Shown: positions 33,763 through 42,761 of the stretch, in pieces
Position numbering within the stretch: position 1 is the stretch's first letter
Layout: each line of letters begins with the position of its first letter
From: Alteraurantiacibacter buctensis
GTDB lineage: Bacteria; Pseudomonadota; Alphaproteobacteria; Sphingomonadales; Sphingomonadaceae
Reading direction: 5' to 3'
Length of the DNA: 64,000 bases
Assembly (NCBI RefSeq): GCF_009827655.1
Contig: NZ_WTYV01000001.1
Location: 62,001-126,000, forward strand
The notes under the pieces: generated by a model
Told to the model about the DNA's origin: nothing
The model's database searches: none
Seen by the model: the letters and a program-made list of their open reading frames with translations, nothing else
Position numbers and translations under genes: made by a program

Positions 33763-34256
33763 GCACATCGCTTTACCTGCTGGCGCTGGGGTCCAACCAG
33801 TGCCACCCGCACCTTGGCAGCCCGCGCGAGGTGGTGGCGGCCGCCGCCGGCCTGATCGACGAAACGCTGGGCCGGGTGCTCGCCCGCAGTCCGATCATCG
33901 CCAGCGCGCCGATCGGCCCTTCCTTGCGCCGCTATGCCAATGCCACGCTGGTACTGGACAGTGCGCTCGACCCGCACGAGTTGCTGACCGCGCTGCAATG
34001 GCTCGAGGCCCAGCTTGGCCGCAAGCGCCGCGGCCAGCGCTGGCGGTCCCGCGTGATTGACCTCGACATCGTGCTGTGGAGCGGTGGCCTGGTGGCCGAC
34101 CCCGACTTGAAAGTGCCGCACCCGCTGTTCCGCCAACGCGACTTCGTGCTGCGCCCCGCCGCCGCCATCGCCCCCCACTGGCGCGACCCGCTGACCGGCC
34201 TGACCCTCGCCCACCTCCATGCCCGCTTGACCCGCCGCCGCCCCCTGCCTAGGTGA
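33759..34256 (+). CDS. folK: HPPK, folate biosynthesis, with probable CTG start
   Basis: 165 residues. It transfers pyrophosphate from ATP to 6-hydroxymethyl-7,8-dihydropterin. The family signature is present: LLALGSNQCHPH near the start, RRYANATLVLDSAL, and the catalytic WRSRVIDLDIVL, with PHPLFRQRDFVL towards the end. No ATG, GTG or TTG in this frame lies between 33609 and the conserved N-terminus. The only canonical start, at 33609, would add 50 unrelated residues inside aguB. A CTG at 33759 overlaps the aguB stop as CTGA, mimicking the ATGA coupling common here, and gives the expected length. Confidence 0.85.
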   Translation: MSTSLYLLALGSNQCHPHLGSPREVVAAAAGLIDETLGRVLARSPIIASAPIGPSLRRYANATLVLDSALDPHELLTALQWLEAQLGRKRRGQRWRSRVIDLDIVLWSGGLVADPDLKVPHPLFRQRDFVLRPAAAIAPHWRDPLTGLTLAHLHARLTRRRPLPR

Positions 34257-34273
34257 CCGCATCCCAAGCGCGT

Positions 34274-34349
34274 GGGCCCGTAGCTCAGTAGGTAGAGCAG
34301 CTGACTTTTAATCAGCGGGTCACAGGTTCGAATCCTGTCGGGCTCACCA
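34274..34349 (+). tRNA. tRNA-Lys (anticodon TTT)
   Basis: 76 bases with encoded CCA. The acceptor GGGCCCG pairs with CGGGCTC, the D arm is GCTC...GAGC, and the anticodon loop CTTTTAA reads TTT. The variable loop, T arm (ACAGG TTCGAAT CCTGT) and discriminator A are all standard. Confidence 0.97.
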
Positions 34350-34372
34350 CGTTTTCGCCTGGCATTTCAGGC

Positions 34373-34398
34373 GTTCCTGTCATCCTGATGACAGGAAC
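34373..34398. terminator. Perfect hairpin after tRNA-Lys
   Basis: GTTCCTGTCAT (34373-34383) and ATGACAGGAAC (34388-34398) are perfect 11-base arms around CCTG. There is no T-tract, so it may be a factor-assisted terminator for the tRNA or an operator for the downstream operon. Confidence 0.5.
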
Positions 34399-34414
34399 CT
34401 AACCGCGATTGTCA

Positions 34415-34448
34415 CCCTGAAAACACCTATTGTCAGGGGTTTCCCTGA
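34415..34448. promoter_or_regulatory. CCCTGA/TCAGGG repeat cluster upstream of Slam-like operon
   Basis: CCCTGA (34415-34420), TCAGGG (34433-34438) and CCCTGA (34443-34448) form two nested dyads with 12- and 4-base spacers. They lie 58-91 bases before the ATG of the TPR/barrel gene. Suggestive of a regulator site; no factor can be named. Confidence 0.35.
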
Positions 34449-34505
34449 CGCGCTTCCCCTAGTCTTCCAGTCGCTCTGACCGATCGACTTGGGGGATTGC
34501 AGACA

Positions 34506-35798
34506 ATGACGCGTGTGAAACACCTGCTGCTGGCGCTGGCCTGTGGCATGGCGCTGGTGCCGGGCGTTCCCGCCATGGCCCAACAGGCTTCCGTGGCGGA
34601 GGCTGAGGCGGCATACCGGGCGCTGGCCCCGCAGGAAGCGGCGCGGGCGGGCGATCCGCAGTTCGATTACCAGCTTGGCATCGCTGCGCTGGATGCCGGG
34701 CATTATGGCGAGGCGATCATCGCCTTGCAGCGGGTGCTGGCGGTGCAGCCCGCCAACGCCCAGGCCCGTGCCGAGCTGGCCCGCGCCTATGCCCTGGCGG
34801 GCGATATCGACACCGCGCGCGCACAGTTCGCCACCGTGGTCGACGATCCCAGCCTGCCCGATCCGGTGCGCCAGCGGTTCACCGGCTTCGTGCGCCAGTT
34901 CGACCGGCAGATCGCCGGCGGCGGCAGCGACCTATCCGGCTATCTCGATGCGCGCGCCGGGCATGACAGCAACATCAATGCCGCCACCGACCTCACGCAG
35001 GTGACGATCCCGCTGTTCTCCTTCCTCGGCCCGGGCACGCTGGGCCCCGGCGCGCGGGCGCAGGAGGACGAGTTCTACGAGCTGACCGGCGGCCTGTCCG
35101 GCGTCTCCGCCATCTCGCGGCAGGACCGGGTGTTCGGCAGCGTGCTGGGATCGTGGCGCGACAACTTCGATACCAGCGCCTTCGATACCGCCAGCCTCAC
35201 GGGCACGGCGGGCTATGCCCACAGCTTCGCCAATCGCGACGTGCTGTCCCTTTCGGCCCAGGCGCAGCGCTTCTGGCTGGACGATGCCGGCTATCGCAAC
35301 AGTTATGGCGCGGTGGCGCAGTATACGCGCGTGCTGGATGGCGGGCGCGCGCTGACCCTGTCGGCGCAATACAATCGCCTCGATTTCGATGGCCAGCCGC
35401 TGCTCGATGCGGACCGGTTTGCCGTGGCCGTGGGCTTCGTCACCCGCGACATCTCGGCCACGGTGCAGGCTGGCAAGGAGGAAACCACGCAGGCCGCCGG
35501 CGATGCCTATTCCAACCTGTTCGCCAATGCCTCGCTGGGCGGGGAATGGGCCTTGAGCCCGCAAGTGGCGGTGCAGGGCGGCCTGGCGTTCGACCTCAGG
35601 CGCTATGACGCGGCCGATGCCCTGTTCCTGGTGGAGCGGGCGGACGAGCGGCTGGATGCGCAAGTGGGGCTGAAGGTGCGGCTGACCGACGCGCTCTTCT
35701 TCCAGCCGCGCGCCACCTACACCCGCAACTGGAGCAACATCGCGCTCTACGATTACGACCGCTTCACCGTTTCGGCGGGCGTGCGGCTCGAATTCTGA
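34506..35798 (+). CDS. TPR plus beta-barrel outer-membrane protein, Slam/T11SS-like
   Basis: 430 residues. A signal peptide (VPAMAQ) is followed by TPR-like helices (about 28-135: YQLGIAALDAGHYGEAIIALQRVLAVQ) and then a C-terminal barrel of about 280 residues ending in Phe (SAGVRLEF). The junction GHDSNINAAT at 151-160 is the phrase shared by surface lipoprotein assembly modifier (Slam, DUF560) proteins and related TPR-barrel exporters. Slam-type proteins move surface lipoproteins or soluble cargo with TbpB-like barrels across the outer membrane. The next gene, overlapping this stop or 32 bases away, encodes a giant protein with four such C-terminal modules, a plausible cargo. Confidence 0.75.
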   Translation: MTRVKHLLLALACGMALVPGVPAMAQQASVAEAEAAYRALAPQEAARAGDPQFDYQLGIAALDAGHYGEAIIALQRVLAVQPANAQARAELARAYALAGDIDTARAQFATVVDDPSLPDPVRQRFTGFVRQFDRQIAGGGSDLSGYLDARAGHDSNINAATDLTQVTIPLFSFLGPGTLGPGARAQEDEFYELTGGLSGVSAISRQDRVFGSVLGSWRDNFDTSAFDTASLTGTAGYAHSFANRDVLSLSAQAQRFWLDDAGYRNSYGAVAQYTRVLDGGRALTLSAQYNRLDFDGQPLLDADRFAVAVGFVTRDISATVQAGKEETTQAAGDAYSNLFANASLGGEWALSPQVAVQGGLAFDLRRYDAADALFLVERADERLDAQVGLKVRLTDALFFQPRATYTRNWSNIALYDYDRFTVSAGVRLEF

Positions 35799-35830
35799 TG
35801 TCTTTCCGACGCGACCCGGAGACTTTTGCC

Positions 35831-38800
35831 ATGACCACCAAGACCACCATCCGCACCGCCGCCCTGCTGCTGTCGGCATCGGCCATCGCGCTGTCCGCCA
35901 TGCCAGCCCAGGCCAACGAGGTGCTGTTCTCCAACACCGGCCGCACCCGCGTGGAGCCGGGCGAGCGGATCGCCACCGGCGGCGGCGTGCTGCAGGTGCG
36001 CCTGGACAGCGGGGCAACGGTGTCCTTCGTCGAGGAGGCCGACTTCCGCCTCAGTCCTGATGGCACTATCGAGCTCTATTCGGGCAGCGTGACCGTGGCC
36101 GGCGCAGGCAGCGCCACCACCGTGGTGCGCATGCCGCAGGGTGTGGAAGGTCGCGTGACCGGGGCCGGCAACGCCGCCGTGTTCACCGCCGACGAGGAAG
36201 GCGAAAGCAACGGCCACGTGCTGACCGGCGAGATCAGCCTCACACGCGGCACCGGCGCGGCGCGGGTGTTCGAGGCGGGCGAGATGTGGGCCAGCGCTGG
36301 CAACGGCGCGTTCCGCCAGGTGATCGCGCGCGAGGCGACAGCCGCCCCGCCGGCTGACGCGGAGGAGCCGCAGGTCTTCGCCATGCGCGAAGGCGGCCCC
36401 GTGGCGGCGGCGCAGAACGGCCTGCCGGTGTCGCTGGGTGATGCCCTGGCGGCGGCGGGTGCATCGTCCGACATCATCGGCGCGGCGCGGCGGGTGGAGG
36501 CGGCCGGTGCCAATCCTTCGCTCGACACCTATCCCACGGGCGACCTGGCCCTGCTGGTGGCCCGCGCGGTCGATCTGGCGGGGGCCAATGGCGGCAGCCC
36601 TTTCCCGCAGGCGCAGGCCGACATCATTCGCGCCTATCTGGGCTACCTTGCGGGCGGCGGCGGCGGGCAGACGTTCCTGACCGCCTATGCCGGGTTCCTG
36701 ACCCAATACCTGGGCCTGATCCGCGCCGGGGGCGTACCCAGCCAGTTCAGTGCCGCCTCGCAGGCGGACATCAACGCGTTCCTGGCCTTCCAGAGCGGTC
36801 GCGGCGCGCTGGGCCAGCTTTCCGCGCAGGACCGCACGCTGGCCGAAGCCTACCTCGCCTTCATCCGGGGCGGCGGCAACGCCAACCTGTTCACCGCGAC
36901 CTATACCGACCTGATCGAGGCCTATTTCGCCTTCGTGCGCGGCGGCGGCGATCCGGCGGCCTTTGCCGGTGCTTCCACGCAGACGATCGACGCCTATGTC
37001 GCCTTCCTGGCCGAGAGCGGCCTGGTGACCCAGCTTGCGCCTGCCGACCAGGAGCTGCTGGCGGCCTATCGCGCCAACGGCAGCTTCGCCTTTGCCGCCA
37101 CTTATGCCGCCGCGCTGCAGAGCTATTTCGGTTACCTGGCCGCGGGCAACCTGCCCAGCACCTCGACCAGCCTGACCCCGGCGCAACTGCGCAGCTACCT
37201 GGAACTGCTGAGCGCGTCGGGCCAGCTTGACCGGTTGCTGGGCGACCAGGCGCAGTTCTATGCCGCCTATCTGGACTACCTGCGCCAGGGCGGCGCGGTG
37301 GACGGGTTTGCCCTGCTCAATGCCAACGTGTTCGCGGGCTATGCCGGACAGCTCGGCACCTTCTACGCCTACCTTCAGGCGGGCGGCCTGCCCAGCGCTT
37401 ATACCGGCGATGTGGCGGCGCTGCGCAGCTATCTGGAAGTACTGGCGAATGCTGGGGCGCTGGAGCCCTTCCTGGGGGCGAATGCCGGGTTCTTCGCCGA
37501 CTACCTCGCCTATCTGAACGGCGGCGGCGCGATCGACGGGTTTGCCGGCCTCAACGCCAATATTTTCGCTGGCTATGCGCAGGCGCTCAACGCCTATTAC
37601 GCCTTCCTGGCAGGGGGCGGGCTGCCCAGCGGCTACACCGCGCTGACGCAGGAGCAGATCGCCGCCTATGTCGCCGCGCTGCGGGCCCAGGGGGCGACCA
37701 GTGCCTTCCTGGCCGGGCTGGCGGACTTCTACACCGATTACGCTGCCTTCCTGGCCGGCGGCGGCAACCCGGACCTGTTCACGGGCCTGCCCACGCTGAA
37801 CCTGCCGGCCTTTGCCGATGCACTGAACGCCTATGCCGCCTATCTGGCGGGCGGCGGCCTGCCCGGCGGCTATGGGGCGCTGGACCAGAGCGTGCTGGCG
37901 ATCTACCTCGACGCGCTGGAACGCTCGGGCCAGCTGTCCGCCCTGCTGGGCGGCAACGCCGGGCTGCTGTCGGCCTATTTCGCCTATCTGGAAACCGGCG
38001 GCGCGCCGGACCGGTTCAGCGGCCTGCCGCTATATCAGGGCTATGTCTCGGCGCTGCAGGCGTACTTCACCTTCCTCGACAACGGCGGCCTGCCGGGCGA
38101 CTATACCGCGCTGACGCCGCAGCAGGTGCGCGATTATCTGGCGGCCCTGTCCAATGCGGGCGGCTTCACCCTGCAACTGGGCAACCTGGCCGATTTCTAT
38201 ACCGCCTACTTTGCCTACCTTGGCACCGGCGGTGCGCCCAACGGGTTCAGCGGCCTGCCGCTCTATGCCGACTATGTGAGCGCGCTGAACGCCTATTACG
38301 CCTTCCTGGCGGGCGGCGGGTTGCCGCAGAACTACACCGCGCTGACCGCGCAGCAGATCCAGAGCTACCTGGCGGCGCTGAACGCGGCGGGAGGCTTTGC
38401 CGCCTACAGCGGGCTCAACGCCTTCTTCGCCCAGTATTATGCCTTTGTGGCAGGCGGCGGAAACCCGGCCAACTTTGGCGGCCTGCCGGTCTATGCCGAT
38501 TACCTGGCGGCGCTGGAGCTGTACTATGCCTTCCTGCTCAATGGCGGCCTGCCCAGCGCCTACACCGCGCTGACGGCCGAACAGGCGCGGGCCTATATCG
38601 AGGCGCTGAACGGCGCGGGCATCCTGTCGGCGCAACTGACGGCGGACGAACTTGACTTCGTGCTCGATTACCTCGCCTTCCTGCAGGGGGGCGGCAATCC
38701 GGACCAGTTTGCCGGCCTGCCCGCCAACAGCGGCGGCGGCACGGGCGGCAATCCGGGCACGATCACCCCGCCGGTGACGCTGGCCTACGCGGGCGGGTTC

Positions 38801-41800
38801 AACCCGTCGGTGGCGCGGATCAACTTCGTGACCTCGCTCAGCGGGACCAGTCCGGGATCGGAAAGCGGCTTCGATGCCACGGCCTTCGCGCTCAACGCCA
38901 GCGGCGGCCTTACCTCCTACACCCGCACCGGCGGCACCACGCGGACCAGCGGCAGCACCACGATCAGCGATATTTCGGGCAATGCCGATGTGCTGATCGG
39001 CCGCTGGCATTCGGGCACCAACACCGGGGCCAACCCCTTCACGCTCAACGCCAACCAGGGCTTCCATTACATGCTGGCGCGGCCGGTGGCGGATACCTTC
39101 GCCCTGCCCGCACAGGGGCGAATCGACTATGAACTGCTGGCTGCCACCCGGCCGACGATTGTCGACGGATCAGTGGCGCCAGGCGGCATCACGGCCGACA
39201 TGGCGATCCTGCTGGGCGCATCGCCCAAGCTGGCCTTCGACGCCACGCTGACAATGCCGGGGGCCAATGGCGGGGCCAACCAGACCTTCCGCTATGCCAC
39301 CACCGGCGGCCTGGCCAATGCCGCGCAGTCGACCACCGACTTTGCGCTGTTCCCCAACAAGAGCTTCCAGCTGCGGGTGGACGGGGTGAGCGGCACCAAC
39401 TGCACCGATGTGAACACCTGCTACTTCCAAGCCTTTGGCCAGTTCGGCGGTGACGAGGACACGATCGGCCTCACCTACGTTGCCCGCAACGACCAGGGCA
39501 GCGCCAAGGCGTTGATCGGTGCGGCGATCTTCGGCAACGGCACGCTGACCGGCGGGGCCGCCGCCACCACGCTGCGCAGCAACCAGGCGCTGGCCTATGC
39601 CAACAAGCTGATCGGCACCGACAGCTATGCCAACGTCCAGGTGCGGTATGACGATGCCACCGGGGCACCGGTCGGCTTCATTGTCAGCGCTGACGAACAG
39701 ATGGCGCTGGGCACGGCCAGCGTGACGCAATCCGGCAATGCCGGGACCACGCTGTACTGGTCGCGCTGGAACAGCGGCACGCCCACCGGCACCTATTACG
39801 GCGATGCGCCGGGCGCGATCGGGGCCAATGGCTCGTACCACATGATCAGCGGCACCCCGGCCACCACCCGCCCGGCCAGCGGCACGGTGAACTACGAACT
39901 GGTCGGTTCCACCGCGCCCACCTTCCAGGACGAGCGGACCACGGCGGGCACGCTGACCGGATCGGCTGCGGTTGCCTTCGGCGCCACGCCGCGACTGGGA
40001 CTGAACCTCGATGTCGCCATCGGCGGGCAGAGCTACAACGTCGCCACGGCGGGTGGGGTGGCCACGCCGTCCAGCAGCGGCATCACCATCGCGGCGAACA
40101 ACACCTTCGACAGTCCGTTCAATTCGCTGACCGTCACCACCACGTCCAGCTTCTGCACACCCAATTGCAGCGCCTTCGTGGATGGCTTCCTGGCGGGCGA
40201 CAACGCCAGCCACATGGGCCTCGCCTACGCCATCCGCAACAACAGCAACCCGCAGACCTTCATCGACGGCACGGCAGCGTTTGCGGCCGTGGCGGGCGGC
40301 GGCGGCACCCCTGCTCCCACGCAGGTCACCACCGGCCTGTTCACGTCCGAAGCACGCCTGAATTCCAGCAACGACCTGGGGCAGCATCCTTTCAACCTTG
40401 AGGCCCTGACTCCGGTGACCGACGGTTCAACCGGCTATGAGCTGAACGCCAGCGGCGAAATCGTGGGCTTCTTCCGCACCGGGGGGTTCGGCGGATCGGA
40501 CCGGATCGGCACGGCCAGCCAGGCCGATAGCGGGGGGATTACCGGCGGTTCGCTCGCGTGGACCCGCTGGACCAACGGCGTGGTCGATGCAACGCGCAAC
40601 GCCGGTTCGTCGACCGACATCTCGCTCAGCGCCAACCAGGGCTATCATGCGATCACCGGCACCCCGGCCACCAACCTGCCGACCACGGGCCGGGTCGATT
40701 ACGACCTGGTTGGCGGCACCCGGCCAACGCACGAGTATGGCACGGCTGCCCCCGGCACGCTGGTCAGCGGCGGTGCGGCGGTGCTGTTCGGCACCACCAC
40801 CAAGGTCGGCATCGAACTGGAGGTCACCTACAATTCGAATACCTATATCGGGAAGACCACCGGCGGGCTGACCGATCTGGCCACCTCCGAACTGACGCTG
40901 ACCAACGGCAGCTTCAACGCCATCGGCGCGTTCGGCAACGTGACCGGCGGAACGTGCGGCACCGGCTGCCGACCGATCTGGACCGGCTTCCTGTCGGGCG
41001 ACGGCGGCGAAGACCTTGCCTTGCAGTACATCTTCCAGCTGGGCAATTCGAACAACGAGCTGATCGGCGTTGCGGGCTTTACCCGGAGCGCAGGCGGCGG
41101 CACGCCCGCGATCATCACCGGGGCGCAGACCAACCAGCACTCGGTGACGGCCAACTATGCCCAGTTCCAGGACATCTACAGCCGCCCCACCAATTACGAT
41201 GCCAACGGGATCATCGATTCCTACACCATCTCCAACGGCTCCCCCTGGGGCCGCACGGCAAACATGGCACCGGCGGCAGAGGCGGGCAGCGTGGCCGGGG
41301 CGATGGGCTGGGCGCGGTGGACCAGCGGTTCCACCCAGAACGGCAACCTGACGGCCAACCAGGGCACGCACATCATCAGCGGCACGCCTGCCACCAACCT
41401 GCCGGCCAGCGGCGTGGTACGCTATGAAATGATCGGTGCCACCAAGCCAACCGACGGCGAAGGAGCGCTGGCCCCCGGCGAGTTCTCGGGGACCATCGGT
41501 GTCGATTTCGCCACCCGCAAGGTGGGGATCGATTTCAACGTCACGATGGGCGTCTACGGCTGGAACCTGCGGACATCAGGAGGGTTCGCCGATCCCTCAG
41601 CGGGTGGGCTTTCGCTATTCTCCGAGAACCAGATCAAAAGCCAGGTGACTGTCACCGGGGTGAACGCCGCGAGCTGCACCAACAACTGCTCGGCATCAGT
41701 CGACGGTTTCCTGTACGGCTCCGGGGCGAGCCATTTCGGCGTGGCCTACGCTCTGACCGACCGGCCCGCCGGCATGAACCAGCTATACATCTCGGGCGCG

Positions 41801-42028
41801 GCGGCCTTTGCCGCAGGGTCCGGCAACGCGGGTTCCGCCCCCGCCACCACGCTGGGCCTGGCTGCCACGCCCGAGTGGGACCGCTGGGGCGCGGAAGCCG
41901 CCGGCGACACCGCACCCCAGGTGGCAACGGCCCCCGGCATCGAGCAGGCGGGTCCGATGGGGGTCACCTACTCGCCGGAGCAGCTGGCCCAGCTCGAAGC
42001 CTGGGTGGCCGCGCAGCGGGTGAACTGA
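35831..42028 (+). CDS. Giant exported protein: FecR-like domain, 76-79-residue repeats, four TbpB-like modules
   Basis: 2065 residues from the ATG at 35831, which starts a clean signal peptide cleaved after AQA (about 28). An ATG at 35798 overlapping the previous stop would add 11 residues. About 45-160 resembles a FecR periplasmic domain (ATGGGVLQVRLDSGATVSF). About 269-965 is a helical repeat region (AYLAFLAGGG and YTALT-x-QQ motifs) with seven clear units of 76-79 residues and degenerate ones before them. A Gly-rich linker leads to four modules of 240-267 residues, rich in beta-strand, with Cys pairs 1191/1197, 1442/1446, 1709/1713 and 1949/1953 just before a VDGFLxG-type strand. These modules resemble the TbpB barrel of T11SS cargo. 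It is likely a surface or secreted adhesin- or receptor-like protein exported by the upstream barrel protein. Function is unproven. Confidence 0.8.
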   Translation: MTTKTTIRTAALLLSASAIALSAMPAQANEVLFSNTGRTRVEPGERIATGGGVLQVRLDSGATVSFVEEADFRLSPDGTIELYSGSVTVAGAGSATTVVRMPQGVEGRVTGAGNAAVFTADEEGESNGHVLTGEISLTRGTGAARVFEAGEMWASAGNGAFRQVIAREATAAPPADAEEPQVFAMREGGPVAAAQNGLPVSLGDALAAAGASSDIIGAARRVEAAGANPSLDTYPTGDLALLVARAVDLAGANGGSPFPQAQADIIRAYLGYLAGGGGGQTFLTAYAGFLTQYLGLIRAGGVPSQFSAASQADINAFLAFQSGRGALGQLSAQDRTLAEAYLAFIRGGGNANLFTATYTDLIEAYFAFVRGGGDPAAFAGASTQTIDAYVAFLAESGLVTQLAPADQELLAAYRANGSFAFAATYAAALQSYFGYLAAGNLPSTSTSLTPAQLRSYLELLSASGQLDRLLGDQAQFYAAYLDYLRQGGAVDGFALLNANVFAGYAGQLGTFYAYLQAGGLPSAYTGDVAALRSYLEVLANAGALEPFLGANAGFFADYLAYLNGGGAIDGFAGLNANIFAGYAQALNAYYAFLAGGGLPSGYTALTQEQIAAYVAALRAQGATSAFLAGLADFYTDYAAFLAGGGNPDLFTGLPTLNLPAFADALNAYAAYLAGGGLPGGYGALDQSVLAIYLDALERSGQLSALLGGNAGLLSAYFAYLETGGAPDRFSGLPLYQGYVSALQAYFTFLDNGGLPGDYTALTPQQVRDYLAALSNAGGFTLQLGNLADFYTAYFAYLGTGGAPNGFSGLPLYADYVSALNAYYAFLAGGGLPQNYTALTAQQIQSYLAALNAAGGFAAYSGLNAFFAQYYAFVAGGGNPANFGGLPVYADYLAALELYYAFLLNGGLPSAYTALTAEQARAYIEALNGAGILSAQLTADELDFVLDYLAFLQGGGNPDQFAGLPANSGGGTGGNPGTITPPVTLAYAGGFNPSVARINFVTSLSGTSPGSESGFDATAFALNASGGLTSYTRTGGTTRTSGSTTISDISGNADVLIGRWHSGTNTGANPFTLNANQGFHYMLARPVADTFALPAQGRIDYELLAATRPTIVDGSVAPGGITADMAILLGASPKLAFDATLTMPGANGGANQTFRYATTGGLANAAQSTTDFALFPNKSFQLRVDGVSGTNCTDVNTCYFQAFGQFGGDEDTIGLTYVARNDQGSAKALIGAAIFGNGTLTGGAAATTLRSNQALAYANKLIGTDSYANVQVRYDDATGAPVGFIVSADEQMALGTASVTQSGNAGTTLYWSRWNSGTPTGTYYGDAPGAIGANGSYHMISGTPATTRPASGTVNYELVGSTAPTFQDERTTAGTLTGSAAVAFGATPRLGLNLDVAIGGQSYNVATAGGVATPSSSGITIAANNTFDSPFNSLTVTTTSSFCTPNCSAFVDGFLAGDNASHMGLAYAIRNNSNPQTFIDGTAAFAAVAGGGGTPAPTQVTTGLFTSEARLNSSNDLGQHPFNLEALTPVTDGSTGYELNASGEIVGFFRTGGFGGSDRIGTASQADSGGITGGSLAWTRWTNGVVDATRNAGSSTDISLSANQGYHAITGTPATNLPTTGRVDYDLVGGTRPTHEYGTAAPGTLVSGGAAVLFGTTTKVGIELEVTYNSNTYIGKTTGGLTDLATSELTLTNGSFNAIGAFGNVTGGTCGTGCRPIWTGFLSGDGGEDLALQYIFQLGNSNNELIGVAGFTRSAGGGTPAIITGAQTNQHSVTANYAQFQDIYSRPTNYDANGIIDSYTISNGSPWGRTANMAPAAEAGSVAGAMGWARWTSGSTQNGNLTANQGTHIISGTPATNLPASGVVRYEMIGATKPTDGEGALAPGEFSGTIGVDFATRKVGIDFNVTMGVYGWNLRTSGGFADPSAGGLSLFSENQIKSQVTVTGVNAASCTNNCSASVDGFLYGSGASHFGVAYALTDRPAGMNQLYISGAAAFAAGSGNAGSAPATTLGLAATPEWDRWGAEAAGDTAPQVATAPGIEQAGPMGVTYSPEQLAQLEAWVAAQRVN
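36635..38724 (+). repeat. Protein-coding tandem repeats, period 76-79 residues
   Basis: The anchor (xYTALT or equivalent) recurs at 37163, 37400, 37634, 37871, 38102, 38333 and 38561, giving intervals of 79, 78, 79, 77, 77 and 76 codons. Each unit contains two half-motifs of the form A-Y-x-A-F-L-x-G-G-G. Intervals vary and the DNA has diverged, so the array is old rather than a recent slippage product. Confidence 0.85.
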
Positions 42029-42041
42029 CCGGTCAGGGGGA

Positions 42042-42128
42042 GTGTGCGGGGCGGTCCTCTCCTCCGACCGCTCCCCGCACACCCGTCACGCGAAGGCCGG
42101 TCCCGCCAGAACAGGCGGGGCCGGCCTT
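42042..42128. terminator. Two adjacent hairpins between converging genes
   Basis: The first stem pairs GTGTGCGGGG (42042-42051) with CCCCGCACAC (42073-42082) and CGGTC with GACCG inside. The second pairs AAGGCCGG (42093-42100) with CCGGCCTT (42121-42128), extended by CCCGCC/GGCGGG. They sit between the end of the giant repeat protein and the end of the minus-strand lipoprotein gene, so they probably act as a bidirectional terminator. Confidence 0.75.
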
Positions 42129-42146
42129 CAGCGTTGGAACAGGGGA

Positions 42147-42761
42147 TCAGCGGACGACCAGGTAGACGCTGGCATCGCGGCTGCCGGTGTTGCGCAGGGC
42201 AATGGCAAACCGCTCGGTAAAGATCGGCAGCCAGTCGCAACTGGCGCGCGGGGCAAGCTGGCGGGTGCATACCGGCTCCTCGCGCGGGTTGCTGATGGCC
42301 AGCGCCACCTGCCCGCCGGAAGCATTGCCCGCCATATGCGCGGCGATCTGGGCCCGCTGGCCGGCCAGGAAGATCTGCTGGATCACCAGGCTTTCCCCCG
42401 GCCGCACCACGGCGCGGCGATAGGCGGGACCGAGCGCGCGGCCGCGCCAGGGGGTGCCGTCAGCCGCCTTGGCCTGGTTGCGCCAGCCGGTCAGCGGATC
42501 GTCTGCGCCGGCATCTTCCGCAGGATGGACACCCAGGGCATCCAGCCGCGCCAGCAGCGGCGCGCGGGCCTCGGCAGAGTGGGCCGCTTCGGCGGCTGCG
42601 AGCAACATGGCGGCATCGGTGGCAGGATCGGACGCAGGAGCAAGCGCCAGCGGCGGCGTGGAGAGCGGTTGGCTGGATGCGGTATTGCAGCCTGCCAGCA
42701 GGGCCAGCGCCAGGGCCGCCCCCCCCGTCCGTGCCTGCCAGTTCCCCACTCCAGAACTCAT
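42147..42761 (-). CDS. Lipoprotein of unknown function, third gene of two-component operon
   Basis: 204 residues with a lipobox (LALALLAGC, Cys25). The mature N-terminal region is Ala/Pro-rich and helical; the C-terminal half is beta-rich (RPGESLVIQQIFLAGQRAQIAAH, then CTRQLAPRASCDW with two Cys close together). Its ATG overlaps the kinase stop (ATGA), so it is translated with the sensor kinase. It may report envelope state to that kinase, but this is inference. No family is recognised. Confidence 0.75.
   Translation of the reverse strand: MSSGVGNWQARTGGAALALALLAGCNTASSQPLSTPPLALAPASDPATDAAMLLAAAEAAHSAEARAPLLARLDALGVHPAEDAGADDPLTGWRNQAKAADGTPWRGRALGPAYRRAVVRPGESLVIQQIFLAGQRAQIAAHMAGNASGGQVALAISNPREEPVCTRQLAPRASCDWLPIFTERFAIALRNTGSRDASVYLVVR

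Noticed and set aside
36635-38724. Repeats considered as CRISPR or microsatellite-like
   Set aside because: The period is a whole number of codons in one open frame, units vary in length and DNA sequence, and there are no spacer-repeat alternations.
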